Shown here piece by piece: positions 46,087 to 55,234 of a stretch of DNA of 64,000 bases. Position 1 is the stretch's first letter, and each line of letters begins with the position of its first letter. Made by a program: the position numbers and the translations under genes. The notes under the pieces are model-generated. The model saw only the letters and a list, made by a program, of their open reading frames with translations. It was not told where the DNA came from and ran no database searches. The DNA lies in contig NZ_SMMI01000004.1 in assembly GCF_009733535.1 (NCBI RefSeq), forward strand, positions 1 to 64,000. The letters are read 5' to 3'. Source of the stretch: Sphingobacterium endophyticum. Its GTDB lineage: Bacteria > Bacteroidota > Bacteroidia > Sphingobacteriales > Sphingobacteriaceae.

Positions 46087-49000
46087 CTACCAGCCAGGCG
46101 CAAAGTTTAATCCAAAGGTCCCAAACTTCTCTCTTGTAGGGTTATTTAATTGAATAGCATAATACGGCTCTAAAATCATCGCCCCAAATAAATTAACGCG
46201 CAACGATACTCCTGCACTAAATACCGGCATCGTCACATTCGGATCATAACCTGAATAAATCTCACCATTTATTTCTTCTGTTAATTTATCTGCATCTGTC
46301 TTTTTCCAACGTATTGTACTCCCATTTCTCCATGCAAGTCCTCCATCTATAAAGAAATTTAAATCTGAAAATAATAATCCTGAAGGTATGACCGCCAACT
46401 TCTCTGGACCAGTAAACGGAAGCCTTAATTCTAAGTTACCAACGACCATTTTTGAACCCGACAAATCATTAAAACCAATCATACTATTTGGACCAAAGGA
46501 ATTCGCTTCATATCCTCGAACCATATATGGATAGCCAATGTAAATATTATACAATTTGTCAGCATCATCTCCCATACGCATATACGAGTAAACCCTCGCA
46601 GCTATAGTAACTGGCTTGATCCTTTGATATTTCCTTAAATCTATATTCAATGCAGTAAATTTGTATGTCCCAAAATACTGCTCCGCACCTAACCTATATC
46701 TGAAACCCTGTAATGGGGCAGCTATTCCAAAAACAGCATTGTCCCCCACAAAACCGGCATTGACTTGCATCAGATTAAATGGATCTAAATTCGCAACACC
46801 CAACGCCTTTGCCGCTTCATCATTCGGAACACGATCCCTAGTCCCATAATAATTATAATAGCTTTGGGTAAACCGATCTACTCGGTAAGAATTATATGAT
46901 GCCGCAGCTCCTGTTTCAAATCGATGATGCCTATTAAATGGATACGCAACAAAACCATCCACCTGAGTCTGAAAGGATCGAACCAAATACTGATCCAAAA
47001 CCGGCTCTATTCCTTGACCTAAATCTCTTTGATCGTAGTTGTAAAAACCAAAACGATATGGAATATGGGATATCGAGCCCCCCCAATTCCAACGACTCCG
47101 TTGGTTGATATAAGCTACTTGTCCACCAAAATCATAAATCTCTCCGTTGATGTTTAATGCCGCAAAAATCTGATTATAACCCAAGATATCCGAAAACATC
47201 CCCTGTACTCCCGATGCAATCCCAGCGCCATACCTCGACCCTACAGACATACCAACACCACTATTCGCTAAATAATCTAATTTGAATTTCGGCTTATATG
47301 GAATCTCCTGTATCTGTCCATTCGATATCCGATTGTAGGCATTAAAATTGAATAGATTCGTATTCACTACATCAACACCTCGACTTTGAATAGGTGGCAA
47401 CATCGCCGCCTGCATATTAACTTCACCAGCATTTACCGGAACCGATTCAAATTCCGAACTTTTTGCCTTATAAATCGTGAAGGAATTGTTCTTGAAATAC
47501 GAATAAATGATATCATCATTCGCAGAAACACTCATCGCTGGTGAATATTCTGTAATACCGCTAATCCCTGTAAAGAAATCTGTCATCCTCTCAACCTGAG
47601 CAGTCTCTATTACAATCTTATACATATTTCTAAATCCATCACTGTTTGAAAGGAAGTATATCTCCTTTCCTGAAGATGAAAAATGAGGATTTAAATTATT
47701 TGCACCAGGAAATACTGGTATTTCACGAATCTGCTTTGTATTTACATCAACAACTGCTAAGCTCATCGGAATATCTACACTCCTACTGGATGATTCTAAG
47801 GACATTCGATCCGTACTGAACACTATAAATTTCCCGTCTCTAGAAAAACTCGGCTGAAAATCAGAATATTTATCATCAGTTAGTTGATTAAGGCTCTTTG
47901 ATTCTAAATCATAAGTATAGATATCACTTCGACCATTCTTTAATCCCGAAAATGCAACCAAACTGCCATTTGGTGCCCACGTGATATTAGTAAATTCCGC
48001 AATATCTCCCATCGCCTCTACTGAAAGAGTCTTCCCGGATTCAATATCAACAATCATCAGCTTATTCTTCCCTTCACTGAATACTGAAAATGCAAACTTC
48101 TTACTATCCGGCGAAAATGTACCTGCTGACTCTATAAAACTGAATTCATCTATGTCTTTGTTGGTTAATCGACTGCCCAGCTTGCGAACAACTGTTCCTG
48201 TTTCAGCATCTGCCAAAAATAAATCTATACTAAATAAATCCATTTCCGATAAAAAAACAACATACTTCCCGTCCGGTGAAATTGCAGGTGAAACGTTCAT
48301 CCGTCCCGCATTCTTTGTCGAAAGCAATAACTTCCCAATTGGATTCGAAGTTGTATCTTTTCCTAAATTCTTATAGGAATTCTCCATACTGTTTTTCCAC
48401 AAGGTACCCATGGTTTGCGCATCATATCCAAAAACCCTGCGAATCGCATTTTCATAACCATATTTCGCAGTTTCAATAAATAATGGCATAATAACCGTAT
48501 CACCATACGTAGAACCAACATATGACCAAAAGGCCTGACCATAGCGGTATGGAAAATACTTACTAGACTGTTCCGTCATTTGACGTAAACTCGGTAAATC
48601 ATTCCTAGCATATGAGTCCCGCATCCACATCGACGTAAATGCATCCTTCTTCCCTATCGAAAAATATTCCGCCATACCTTCAACCATCCATAATGGCAAG
48701 TTGGCAATACTCTCTAATCGAGTCGAATCTGACCCTTCAATCAATACCCGGTATTGAAAGGCATGAACAAGCTCGTGCCCTAAAACATGACGCGTTTGTT
48801 GATTGATTTGCATAATAGGCATCACAACTCGCTGCTTGAATGCCTCCGTTACTCCTCCAGTTCCTACACTAATCTCTCCGGAAATTGCCGTGGTCTGCTG
48901 GAATTCCGGATGGTTATTATACAATATAATCGGATTCTTCCGCGAAAACGTATCCTGAAATACCTGCTGATGTAACTCATACCAAACCTCTGATTCCTTC

Positions 49001-49209
49001 GCAATCCAATTCATCATCGAATCATTTTGAAGATAATAGTATATATTGAAATGAGGTGTGTCATAAACCTTAAAATCCAATTTCTTATACCTCATCTTAT
49101 TCTGCCCAAAATACTGAGCTTCAACCTGAGAAGGTATTAAAGATATCAACACCGTGAAAACAAGGCTTATACTTAATAATCTTGTAAAGAATATATGCTT
49201 TAATCTCAT
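46087..49209 (-). CDS. OM protein: metallopeptidase + TolB-like propeller + beta-barrel
   Basis: The 1040-residue protein has a signal peptide (about 1-32) and a zinc-metallopeptidase-like domain (about 50-290) with HELVH near residue 145 and a downstream Glu in WMVEGMAEYFS. A WD40/TolB-like propeller follows (about 300-590; repeated SPDGKYVVFLSE-type blades). The C-terminal outer-membrane barrel (about 640-1040) ends in an aromatic residue (FAPGW), as BamA/surface-antigen barrels do. The combination is typical of Bacteroidota 'TolB-like' proteins, whose function is unknown. The metallopeptidase part would face the periplasm or the cell surface. It lies 49 bases after the PBP1 gene on the same strand. 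Confidence 0.82.
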   Translation of the reverse strand: MRLKHIFFTRLLSISLVFTVLISLIPSQVEAQYFGQNKMRYKKLDFKVYDTPHFNIYYYLQNDSMMNWIAKESEVWYELHQQVFQDTFSRKNPIILYNNHPEFQQTTAISGEISVGTGGVTEAFKQRVVMPIMQINQQTRHVLGHELVHAFQYRVLIEGSDSTRLESIANLPLWMVEGMAEYFSIGKKDAFTSMWMRDSYARNDLPSLRQMTEQSSKYFPYRYGQAFWSYVGSTYGDTVIMPLFIETAKYGYENAIRRVFGYDAQTMGTLWKNSMENSYKNLGKDTTSNPIGKLLLSTKNAGRMNVSPAISPDGKYVVFLSEMDLFSIDLFLADAETGTVVRKLGSRLTNKDIDEFSFIESAGTFSPDSKKFAFSVFSEGKNKLMIVDIESGKTLSVEAMGDIAEFTNITWAPNGSLVAFSGLKNGRSDIYTYDLESKSLNQLTDDKYSDFQPSFSRDGKFIVFSTDRMSLESSSRSVDIPMSLAVVDVNTKQIREIPVFPGANNLNPHFSSSGKEIYFLSNSDGFRNMYKIVIETAQVERMTDFFTGISGITEYSPAMSVSANDDIIYSYFKNNSFTIYKAKSSEFESVPVNAGEVNMQAAMLPPIQSRGVDVVNTNLFNFNAYNRISNGQIQEIPYKPKFKLDYLANSGVGMSVGSRYGAGIASGVQGMFSDILGYNQIFAALNINGEIYDFGGQVAYINQRSRWNWGGSISHIPYRFGFYNYDQRDLGQGIEPVLDQYLVRSFQTQVDGFVAYPFNRHHRFETGAAASYNSYRVDRFTQSYYNYYGTRDRVPNDEAAKALGVANLDPFNLMQVNAGFVGDNAVFGIAAPLQGFRYRLGAEQYFGTYKFTALNIDLRKYQRIKPVTIAARVYSYMRMGDDADKLYNIYIGYPYMVRGYEANSFGPNSMIGFNDLSGSKMVVGNLELRLPFTGPEKLAVIPSGLLFSDLNFFIDGGLAWRNGSTIRWKKTDADKLTEEINGEIYSGYDPNVTMPVFSAGVSLRVNLFGAMILEPYYAIQLNNPTREKFGTFGLNFAPGW

Positions 49210-49258
49210 AATTTAGGATTAGTCAATAAAAATAATAATTTCAATGCACTTATATTGA

Positions 49259-51586
49259 TTAATTCGTTTCTTCTTGTTCTTGGTTAGACTCATTCTGATT
49301 AACGTCCGGCAAGACAATCGCTGGTAAATCTGAATTTGATTCCAAAACTCCTGTACTATCACTTTCCCTTCGGGAACGAATCCTTGGACCAGGACAATTA
49401 TATTTCTTTTTAATCTCAACCCTTGATTCTGGAAACTTACCAAAAGTCACCCCAAGCTCCGGATGTTTGTACAGCTCCTCCATAAATAGTGCATAGATTG
49501 GTAAAGCTGTTTTTGATCCTTCTCCTGTCGCAGAACTTTTGAAGTGAATACTTTGTTCATCACAACCAACCCAAACTCCTGCTACAAGATCCTTTGTAAC
49601 CCCCATGTACCATCCATCTACATAGTCAGACGATGTCCCAGTTTTCCCTCCAATCTCATTCTCATCTTTAAATAAATCCCACTCCCACAACGCTTGAGAT
49701 GTACCTCCCGATTCCTCTATCGTTCCACGCAACATATAACCCATTAACCATGCATTTTCTGCCGTAATGGCCTGTTTGGTCTCAGTCTTGAACTCCGCAA
49801 GAATATTCCCATCCTTATCCTCTATCCTTGAAACCAGTACAGGTTCCGTACGCTTCCCTTCGTTCATAAATGTACTGTAGCCTCGAACCATCTCATATAC
49901 AGAAACATCATTCGAACCTAACCCAACCGATGGTACAGACTCTAATTTACTGTCAATACCACATAAATGTGCCATCTCAACAACTTTATCCCATCCTACC
50001 TGCTCCGTAATTTGTGCAGTAACCGTATTTAATGAACGAGCCATCGCATGTCTTAGCGACATCTCACTATGTGAAAATGTCCAATCCGCATTCTTTGGCT
50101 CCCAAATCTCATGCTCACCTTTGTTATTGATAAACTCTATCTTAACAGGTTTATCCGTATACTTATCGCATGGTGCCATCCCAGATTCTAATGCTGCCGC
50201 ATAGGCAAACGGCTTAAACGTCGATCCAGCTTGACGCTTAGCTTGATTCACATGATCAAACTTATAATAATCATGATTTATCCCTCCTATCCATACCTTA
50301 ATCTCTCCATTATAGGGATCCATAGCCATCATCCCCGTATTCAACATCGTTAGATAATGCCTTAAGGAATCCATACTGGAATATTCTACTTTCTCCATTC
50401 CATCCCAGGTAAATACATCCATGGTCTTTTTCTTCGATAATTCCTCAATGACTCTTGACTCATCATTATATTTCTTCATTAACGAAGTATAAATAGGCAA
50501 TTTCTTCGCATGATCCTCCAAAAAATTTGGAATAATATTCCCCTCCTTATCTCGCCATGGCAGTTCGTCTCCCCATACATTATCTAATCGCGATTGCAAT
50601 TCATTCATCTGTTTCGCAACAACTTCTTCTGCAATCTTCTGCATCCTCGAATCAATAGTTGTATAGATCTTTAAACCGCTCGTAAAAATATCAACCTCAT
50701 TCTTCGTTGCCCAATCTTCCAACCATTTTTCTACGGCAGTCCGCAAATACGAATCGTTTGAATTCCTAACCTCCTGATTGTTTAAATTTAATCCCAATGA
50801 ATCTTTGCTCAGTTTCGAAACCTCTTCGCTCTTTAAATATCCCTCCTTCGCCATTTGGTTTAGAACAACATTCCTCCGTTGAAGTGCATTCTTAGGATTT
50901 CTTATTGGATTGTAATAGGTCGTACCTTTTAACATACCCACTAATACCGCCGCTTCATTGACCGAAACCTCACTCGGTAATTTATCGAAATATCGAACAG
51001 AGGCCGATTTAATACCATAGGCATTATTACTAAAGGATACCGTATTTAGATACATCGTTAAGATTTCCTCCTTGCTGTATTTACTCTCCAGCTTAAAAGC
51101 AGTCATCCATTCTTTATATTTTGTTACGATTAATCCAACCCCCGGAATCTTTCCCAACAATCCTTGAGAATCTTGGTATCTTGTCCGGTATAAATTCTTT
51201 GCAAGCTGCTGGGTAATGGTACTCGCGCCTCGATCACTCCCGCTTAATGTTGAAAACAATCCCCCAAACAAACCCAAAAAATCTACACCATGATGACGCA
51301 TAAAACGAACATCCTCCGTCGCTATTAAGGCGTTTATAATGTTTTTTGAAATACTATCATAAGGAACTGGATCTCTATCTTGCTTGTAATATCGTCCAAT
51401 TAAAACAGAATCTGCTGTAAATAACTCTGATGAAACATTTAGTTCAGGTAACAAAATTTCCTTCTTCGTTGGCGAGGAACCAAACAATCCCAGAAAGTTA
51501 ATTTGAACCGCACATGTAAATAAAACTATAAAGTAAATAACAATCAGTGCGATGCGCAAAAATTTGTTCCGAACACGTTTAAACAT
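49259..51586 (-). CDS. Class A penicillin-binding protein (PBP1)
   Basis: The 775-residue bifunctional enzyme has one N-terminal membrane helix (about 10-30). The GT51 transglycosylase domain (about 65-250) shows EDVRFMRHHGVD and GASTITQQLAKN. The transpeptidase domain (about 400-720) has SxxK (STFK, about 455), SLN (ARSLNTV) and KTGTS (about 649). It polymerises and crosslinks peptidoglycan. A Ser/Asn/Glu-rich tail follows. It is transcribed divergently from rpoN. Confidence 0.96.
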   Translation of the reverse strand: MFKRVRNKFLRIALIVIYFIVLFTCAVQINFLGLFGSSPTKKEILLPELNVSSELFTADSVLIGRYYKQDRDPVPYDSISKNIINALIATEDVRFMRHHGVDFLGLFGGLFSTLSGSDRGASTITQQLAKNLYRTRYQDSQGLLGKIPGVGLIVTKYKEWMTAFKLESKYSKEEILTMYLNTVSFSNNAYGIKSASVRYFDKLPSEVSVNEAAVLVGMLKGTTYYNPIRNPKNALQRRNVVLNQMAKEGYLKSEEVSKLSKDSLGLNLNNQEVRNSNDSYLRTAVEKWLEDWATKNEVDIFTSGLKIYTTIDSRMQKIAEEVVAKQMNELQSRLDNVWGDELPWRDKEGNIIPNFLEDHAKKLPIYTSLMKKYNDESRVIEELSKKKTMDVFTWDGMEKVEYSSMDSLRHYLTMLNTGMMAMDPYNGEIKVWIGGINHDYYKFDHVNQAKRQAGSTFKPFAYAAALESGMAPCDKYTDKPVKIEFINNKGEHEIWEPKNADWTFSHSEMSLRHAMARSLNTVTAQITEQVGWDKVVEMAHLCGIDSKLESVPSVGLGSNDVSVYEMVRGYSTFMNEGKRTEPVLVSRIEDKDGNILAEFKTETKQAITAENAWLMGYMLRGTIEESGGTSQALWEWDLFKDENEIGGKTGTSSDYVDGWYMGVTKDLVAGVWVGCDEQSIHFKSSATGEGSKTALPIYALFMEELYKHPELGVTFGKFPESRVEIKKKYNCPGPRIRSRRESDSTGVLESNSDLPAIVLPDVNQNESNQEQEETN

Positions 51587-51811
51587 ACGGTAAATATGAA
51601 CAAAACTTTGGAAAAAATCGTATCAATTAACCCAAAAATCAACCTTCAAATAAAAATTAACGAAATTTAACAAATGTGTTTTTTGGTTTTTAATCAGCCT
51701 GGTTAATCTCAAATTCACAAGCAAAAACTGTACCCAATTCCCTTTTCTTTAGCTTATTTATTATCTTATTAAATATTAATCGCTATTTTTACCTGAATTA
51801 TTATTGGGGAC

Positions 51812-53275
51812 ATGTTAAAACAAACTTTACAACAAAAATTATTACAGAAACTATCACCACAGCAAATTCAATTCATTAAACTTCTTCAGGTACCAACCGT
51901 CTCCTTAGACGCCAGAATCAAAGAAGAACTTGAAGAAAATCCTGCATTGGAAGATGGAAGCTTGGCTAACATGAATGATCCTGTTGAAGAATATCCAGAT
52001 AAAGATCCTGATGATGACTTTAACATGGAAGATAATAACTACGAAGATGAATTTAGTGTAGATGAATATATCCAAGAGGATGATTATAGAGACTACGGTG
52101 GTGGATATGACCACGATGATGACGAAGGTAAAAAGGAAATTCCAATTGCCGTCCAAGATTCTTTCTATGAAAACCTCCAAAATCAACTCGACCTTTTAGC
52201 CCTTTCTGATAAAGACTATGTCGTTGGACAACAAATAATTGGCTCATTGGACGATGACGGATACCTAAGACGACCCCTGCTATCTCTCATTGATGACTTG
52301 GCATTTTCTCAAAACGTTATTGTAGAAGAAGAGGATGTCGAAGAAATGCTTAAAATCGTTCAGTCTTTCGACCCTGCTGGTATCGGTGCCCGAAACCTTC
52401 AGGAATGTTTGGCTATACAGCTCCGAAAAAAAGACCAAAACAATCCCATTATTCAACAGGCTATGTTGGTCGTAGAAAATTATTTGGATGAATTTACCAA
52501 AAAACACTATGATAAAATAGAAAAACAACTAGGGGTAAATTCAGAGGAATTGAGAGAAATCGTAAATGAAATCTTAAAATTAAACCCTAAACCTGGAGAC
52601 TCTGGCGCTGTTGCAGGTAAACAATTGCAAATAATCCCGGACTTCCATATTTCTAATAATGATGGAACACTACATTTAACCCTTAATGGTAGGAATGCTC
52701 CGGAACTTAGAGTTTCTCGATCTTATCAAGAAATGTTCGAACATTATGAAAAGGCCGAAAAAAACGATAAAAAAATGCGCGAAGCAGTCCAATTTGTTAA
52801 ACAAAAACTGGATTCTGCTAAATGGTTCATTGATGCAATCAAACAAAGACAGCAAACCCTCCTCAAAACAATGAATGCAATCATGGAGTATCAATATGAT
52901 TACTTCCTAACTGGAGACGACAGAATGCTTAAACCAATGATATTAAAAGATATCGCTGATAAAATTGAAATGGATATCTCAACCGTATCTCGTGTCGCTA
53001 ACTCCAAATATGTACAAACAGAATTTGGAACTTTTCTCTTGAAATCTTTCTTCTCAGAAGCTATTCAAACTGAATCTGGTGAAGAGGTTTCTAATAAAGA
53101 AGTCAAGAAAATCCTTGAAGAATGTATTGCTAATGAGGACAAAAGAAAACCTTTAGCTGATGAAAAACTTACCGAAATTTTAAAAGATAAAGGTTATTCT
53201 ATTGCCCGTCGAACCGTAGCAAAATATCGGGAAGCTATGAATATCCCTGTTGCTAGGTTGAGAAAAGAACTTTAA
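51812..53275 (+). CDS. rpoN: RNA polymerase sigma-54 factor
   Basis: The 487-residue protein has the region I Gln/Leu-rich activator-responsive start (LQQKLLQKLSPQQIQFIKLL), a strongly acidic region II (about 45-110), the core-binding domain, and a DNA-binding domain ending in the RpoN box ARRTVAKYRE (about 468-477). It directs RNA polymerase to -24/-12 promoters and needs an AAA+ activator; none is encoded nearby. Length is normal. It is monocistronic. Confidence 0.97.
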   Translation: MLKQTLQQKLLQKLSPQQIQFIKLLQVPTVSLDARIKEELEENPALEDGSLANMNDPVEEYPDKDPDDDFNMEDNNYEDEFSVDEYIQEDDYRDYGGGYDHDDDEGKKEIPIAVQDSFYENLQNQLDLLALSDKDYVVGQQIIGSLDDDGYLRRPLLSLIDDLAFSQNVIVEEEDVEEMLKIVQSFDPAGIGARNLQECLAIQLRKKDQNNPIIQQAMLVVENYLDEFTKKHYDKIEKQLGVNSEELREIVNEILKLNPKPGDSGAVAGKQLQIIPDFHISNNDGTLHLTLNGRNAPELRVSRSYQEMFEHYEKAEKNDKKMREAVQFVKQKLDSAKWFIDAIKQRQQTLLKTMNAIMEYQYDYFLTGDDRMLKPMILKDIADKIEMDISTVSRVANSKYVQTEFGTFLLKSFFSEAIQTESGEEVSNKEVKKILEECIANEDKRKPLADEKLTEILKDKGYSIARRTVAKYREAMNIPVARLRKEL

Positions 53276-53303
53276 TTCTTTTCTCAACTATTTTTTCTAA
53301 ACC

Positions 53304-53335
53304 TTTGCATTTTTAAATTTAATCTACTAAGTTTG
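53304..53335 (+). promoter_or_regulatory. Promoter of the structured RNA / 86-residue ORF
   Basis: TTTG (53304-53307), 20 bases, TAAGTTTG (53328-53335) is an exact match to the Bacteroidota primary-sigma consensus. The expected start, about 5 bases downstream, falls on position 53340, the first base of the outer helix of the predicted RNA structure. Confidence 0.75.
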
Positions 53336-53339
53336 TAGA

Positions 53340-53456
53340 GTATTCAGAATTGCAAGTGCAATACCAACCGAGTGAAAATCACCGCGGTGGTAAATCGATA
53401 CGGGCATCATGCCAAAATAAATGATTATCGTAAAGTCTTGATGACTATCTGAATGC
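53340..53456 (+). ncRNA. Putative structured RNA (five-helix junction)
   Basis: The 117 bases fold into a closed multi-branch structure. P1: 53340-53348 with 53448-53456 (9 bp, one G-U). P2: 53349-53353 with 53358-53362. P3: 53363-53375 with 53379-53391 (11 bp, one bulge, one small internal loop, AAA loop). P4: 53396-53400 with 53426-53430, enclosing the small hairpin 53403-53413. P5: 53434-53437 with 53443-53446. An alternative helix (53348-53354 with 53454-53460) would break P1 and P2, as in a switch. I recognise no riboswitch consensus. It may be a leader of the ORF that starts 33 bases later, or an independent RNA. Confidence 0.55.
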
Positions 53457-53488
53457 AATTATGGTTAAACCCTTTAAACATTAATTGT

Positions 53489-53749
53489 ATGTCTAACACA
53501 AAACCTCTTCAACAGCATCTTGTTGAACAATTCCAAAACTATTCTACAAATGAATTAGTAATCCTTAACAATGATTTAGTTAATTCAAATTGGGGAGCTA
53601 ATAAAACAGCTTTTAGAACCGCACTTTTAAGTACCTTGTCAAGTCGTGGTATTGATCTTTCCGCAATTATTAGCACCGAAGATGGATTTACCCAAATTCA
53701 CCGTGTCCCTGTTAAACTAACAGATAACAAATTAATCCCAATCTGCTGA
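53489..53749 (+). CDS. Small soluble protein, unknown
   Basis: The ATG at 53489 (chosen over an earlier in-frame ATG at 53453 that overlaps the RNA element) gives 86 residues without signal peptide or membrane segment. It is rich in Asn, Leu, Thr and Ser: a helical first half (QHLVEQFQNYSTNELVILNN) followed by a segment resembling a small alpha/beta unit (AALLSTL-like helix, then IHRVPVKLTDNKLIPI). I do not recognise it. Its position behind a promoter and a structured leader suggests a regulated gene. Confidence 0.6.
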   Translation: MSNTKPLQQHLVEQFQNYSTNELVILNNDLVNSNWGANKTAFRTALLSTLSSRGIDLSAIISTEDGFTQIHRVPVKLTDNKLIPIC

Positions 53750-53770
53750 ATCTAGATGCACAATACCAAA

Positions 53771-53895
53771 ACTCCATAGGAGTGCTATATCTATAACTCC
53801 GTAGGAGTGCTATATCCATAACTCCGTAGGAGGGCTATATCCATAACTCCGTAGGAGTGTCATATCCATAACTCCGTAGGAGTGTCATATCTATA
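53771..53895. repeat. Five tandem 25-bp palindromic repeats
   Basis: Five contiguous units of 25 bp (starting 53771, 53796, 53821, 53846, 53871) vary at a few positions. Each contains a CTCC-GTA-GGAG hairpin (CTCC-ATA-GGAG in the first unit) followed by an AT-rich spacer. There are no unique spacers, so this is not a CRISPR array. It resembles REP-like extragenic palindromes. It occupies the gene-free stretch 53750-54070. Confidence 0.9.
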
Positions 53896-53896
53896 G

Positions 53897-53916
53897 CCAG
53901 CCCCTTTTGGGGCTGG
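53897..53916. repeat. GC-rich hairpin adjoining the repeat array
   Basis: Arms CCAGCCCC and GGGGCTGG are perfectly complementary around TTTT. No T-run follows on the plus strand; it abuts the 25-bp repeats and probably belongs to the same REP-like element. Confidence 0.7.
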
Positions 53917-53939
53917 AATAAAATATAAAATTCAAATCA

Positions 53940-53952
53940 ACACCGTAGGTGT
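53940..53952. repeat. Single related palindrome (CACC-GTA-GGTG)
   Basis: ACACC-GTA-GGTGT is a perfect hairpin with the same GTA centre as the tandem units, 24 bases beyond the GC-rich hairpin. It suggests a second variant of the same repeat family. The rest to 54070 shows nothing further. Confidence 0.6.
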
Positions 53953-54070
53953 GAAATGTTTTTTTAACCCAAAAATATCACCCCTACTAAACAAAACTCT
54001 TCCCCCCTTCCCTTAACTCCCATCTGAAACTATCACGGCTCTTATGTCATTTCTTATGTCTAACACACAC

Positions 54071-55168
54071 CTACTGTCTCCCAACCGCATATAATGCAAA
54101 AGTGCCCAACCAATGACTTCCCATATAATCATCCTTTGCACTTAAATTCCCAATGGAATAATTAAAATGATCAACTCCCACCTTCTTAAGATGTGCCAAT
54201 TTTGGGTCTACCTTCGATAATCCAAATAAACAAGCAGCCCTACTATAATTCAAACCATCTAAATGCACCAATTTACCATCACTCCGATCTTTAACGATCG
54301 CTGGCGATAATGCAAAAGAGCTTTTATATAAATCTGGCATAAAATTCTTCAACCAACTTAAATACTCAGATTTCCCTAGTACCTTACTCATTAAATAGGC
54401 CTCTTCCAGACAAGGTGAAAGAAAATCGTACCCACTTGGCTCATAAGATAGATCACAATGCTTATCATGCTGAAAAAGTCGCACAGAATTCTCAATAATT
54501 GCATTTTTAAACAACTCATCTCCAACCGTATTGGCATAATCCAATGATAGTGTAAGACTAAATGCAGAATTATCATGTTGTCCTGCACGAATTGGATAGA
54601 CTAATTTTGGAAGATATTCAATATATCGTTGGACTAACAGATCAACCAATGGTTGCAAAGTAGCTTTCCAACGCTTCCCATCATTGTCATCCCAAGTTGA
54701 TAATTCTTCCTGCAATTTGAATAACCAGGCCCATCCATAAGTACGTTCAAATCCCAAATTATTCTTATCATTGAAAAATGAAATCTCTATTGCAACATTT
54801 GCAGGTGTAATATGTTGGTTCAATGATAACCTTACTTTCCCATCATGATCTAATTCTGGAAACTGCTTTAATAATTTAATAATAGACCAATATCCATGAA
54901 CTGAAGAATGCCAATCAAAACAACCATAAAATACTGGTCTTAAACTTTTCGGACTTTTTAAATCTGTGTCCGATCCTAAAACCTGACCTAATTTATTTGG
55001 ATATTCAATTTCAATGCAATGAGTCGGCATTTTAAAAATAATCTCAGATAATTTAGAATCTAATGTAATCCCTGCTACTTGTTGATTTTCTTCTTGATCC
55101 GATCCGTTTTTACATCCAGAAAAAAACAAAATTATAAGTACAAATAGGTTTATAAAACTTTTATTCAT
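54071..55168 (-). CDS. DUF2891 lipoprotein
   Basis: The 365-residue protein has a lipoprotein signal with the lipobox FFSGC (Cys about 19), then the DUF2891 domain. Its hallmarks are RPVFYGCFDWHSSVHGYW (about 77-94), YEPSGYDFLSPCLEEAYLM and DYMGSHWLGTFALYA near the end. The fold is an alpha/alpha toroid like those of glycan-processing enzymes, but the family has no proven activity. It is convergent with the repeat region and divergent from the DUF937 gene. Confidence 0.88.
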   Translation of the reverse strand: MNKSFINLFVLIILFFSGCKNGSDQEENQQVAGITLDSKLSEIIFKMPTHCIEIEYPNKLGQVLGSDTDLKSPKSLRPVFYGCFDWHSSVHGYWSIIKLLKQFPELDHDGKVRLSLNQHITPANVAIEISFFNDKNNLGFERTYGWAWLFKLQEELSTWDDNDGKRWKATLQPLVDLLVQRYIEYLPKLVYPIRAGQHDNSAFSLTLSLDYANTVGDELFKNAIIENSVRLFQHDKHCDLSYEPSGYDFLSPCLEEAYLMSKVLGKSEYLSWLKNFMPDLYKSSFALSPAIVKDRSDGKLVHLDGLNYSRAACLFGLSKVDPKLAHLKKVGVDHFNYSIGNLSAKDDYMGSHWLGTFALYAVGRQ

Positions 55169-55234
55169 AAAGGTATTTTTGGCAATATATTTGATTCATA
55201 AAAATAACATTTATAAACTAAAACATTCTACAAA

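Noticed and set aside
49219-49443. Small ORF between the OM fusion gene and PBP1
   Set aside because: It overlaps the PBP1 3' end in another frame and is an AT-rich shadow.
53340-53456. FMN or cobalamin riboswitch
   Set aside because: Only a short GTGAAAATC-type loop resembles those elements; the conserved cores and riboflavin or B12 genes are missing.
53771-53895. CRISPR array
   Set aside because: The 25-bp units are contiguous with no unique spacers and no cas genes are in the window; they are tandem palindromes.
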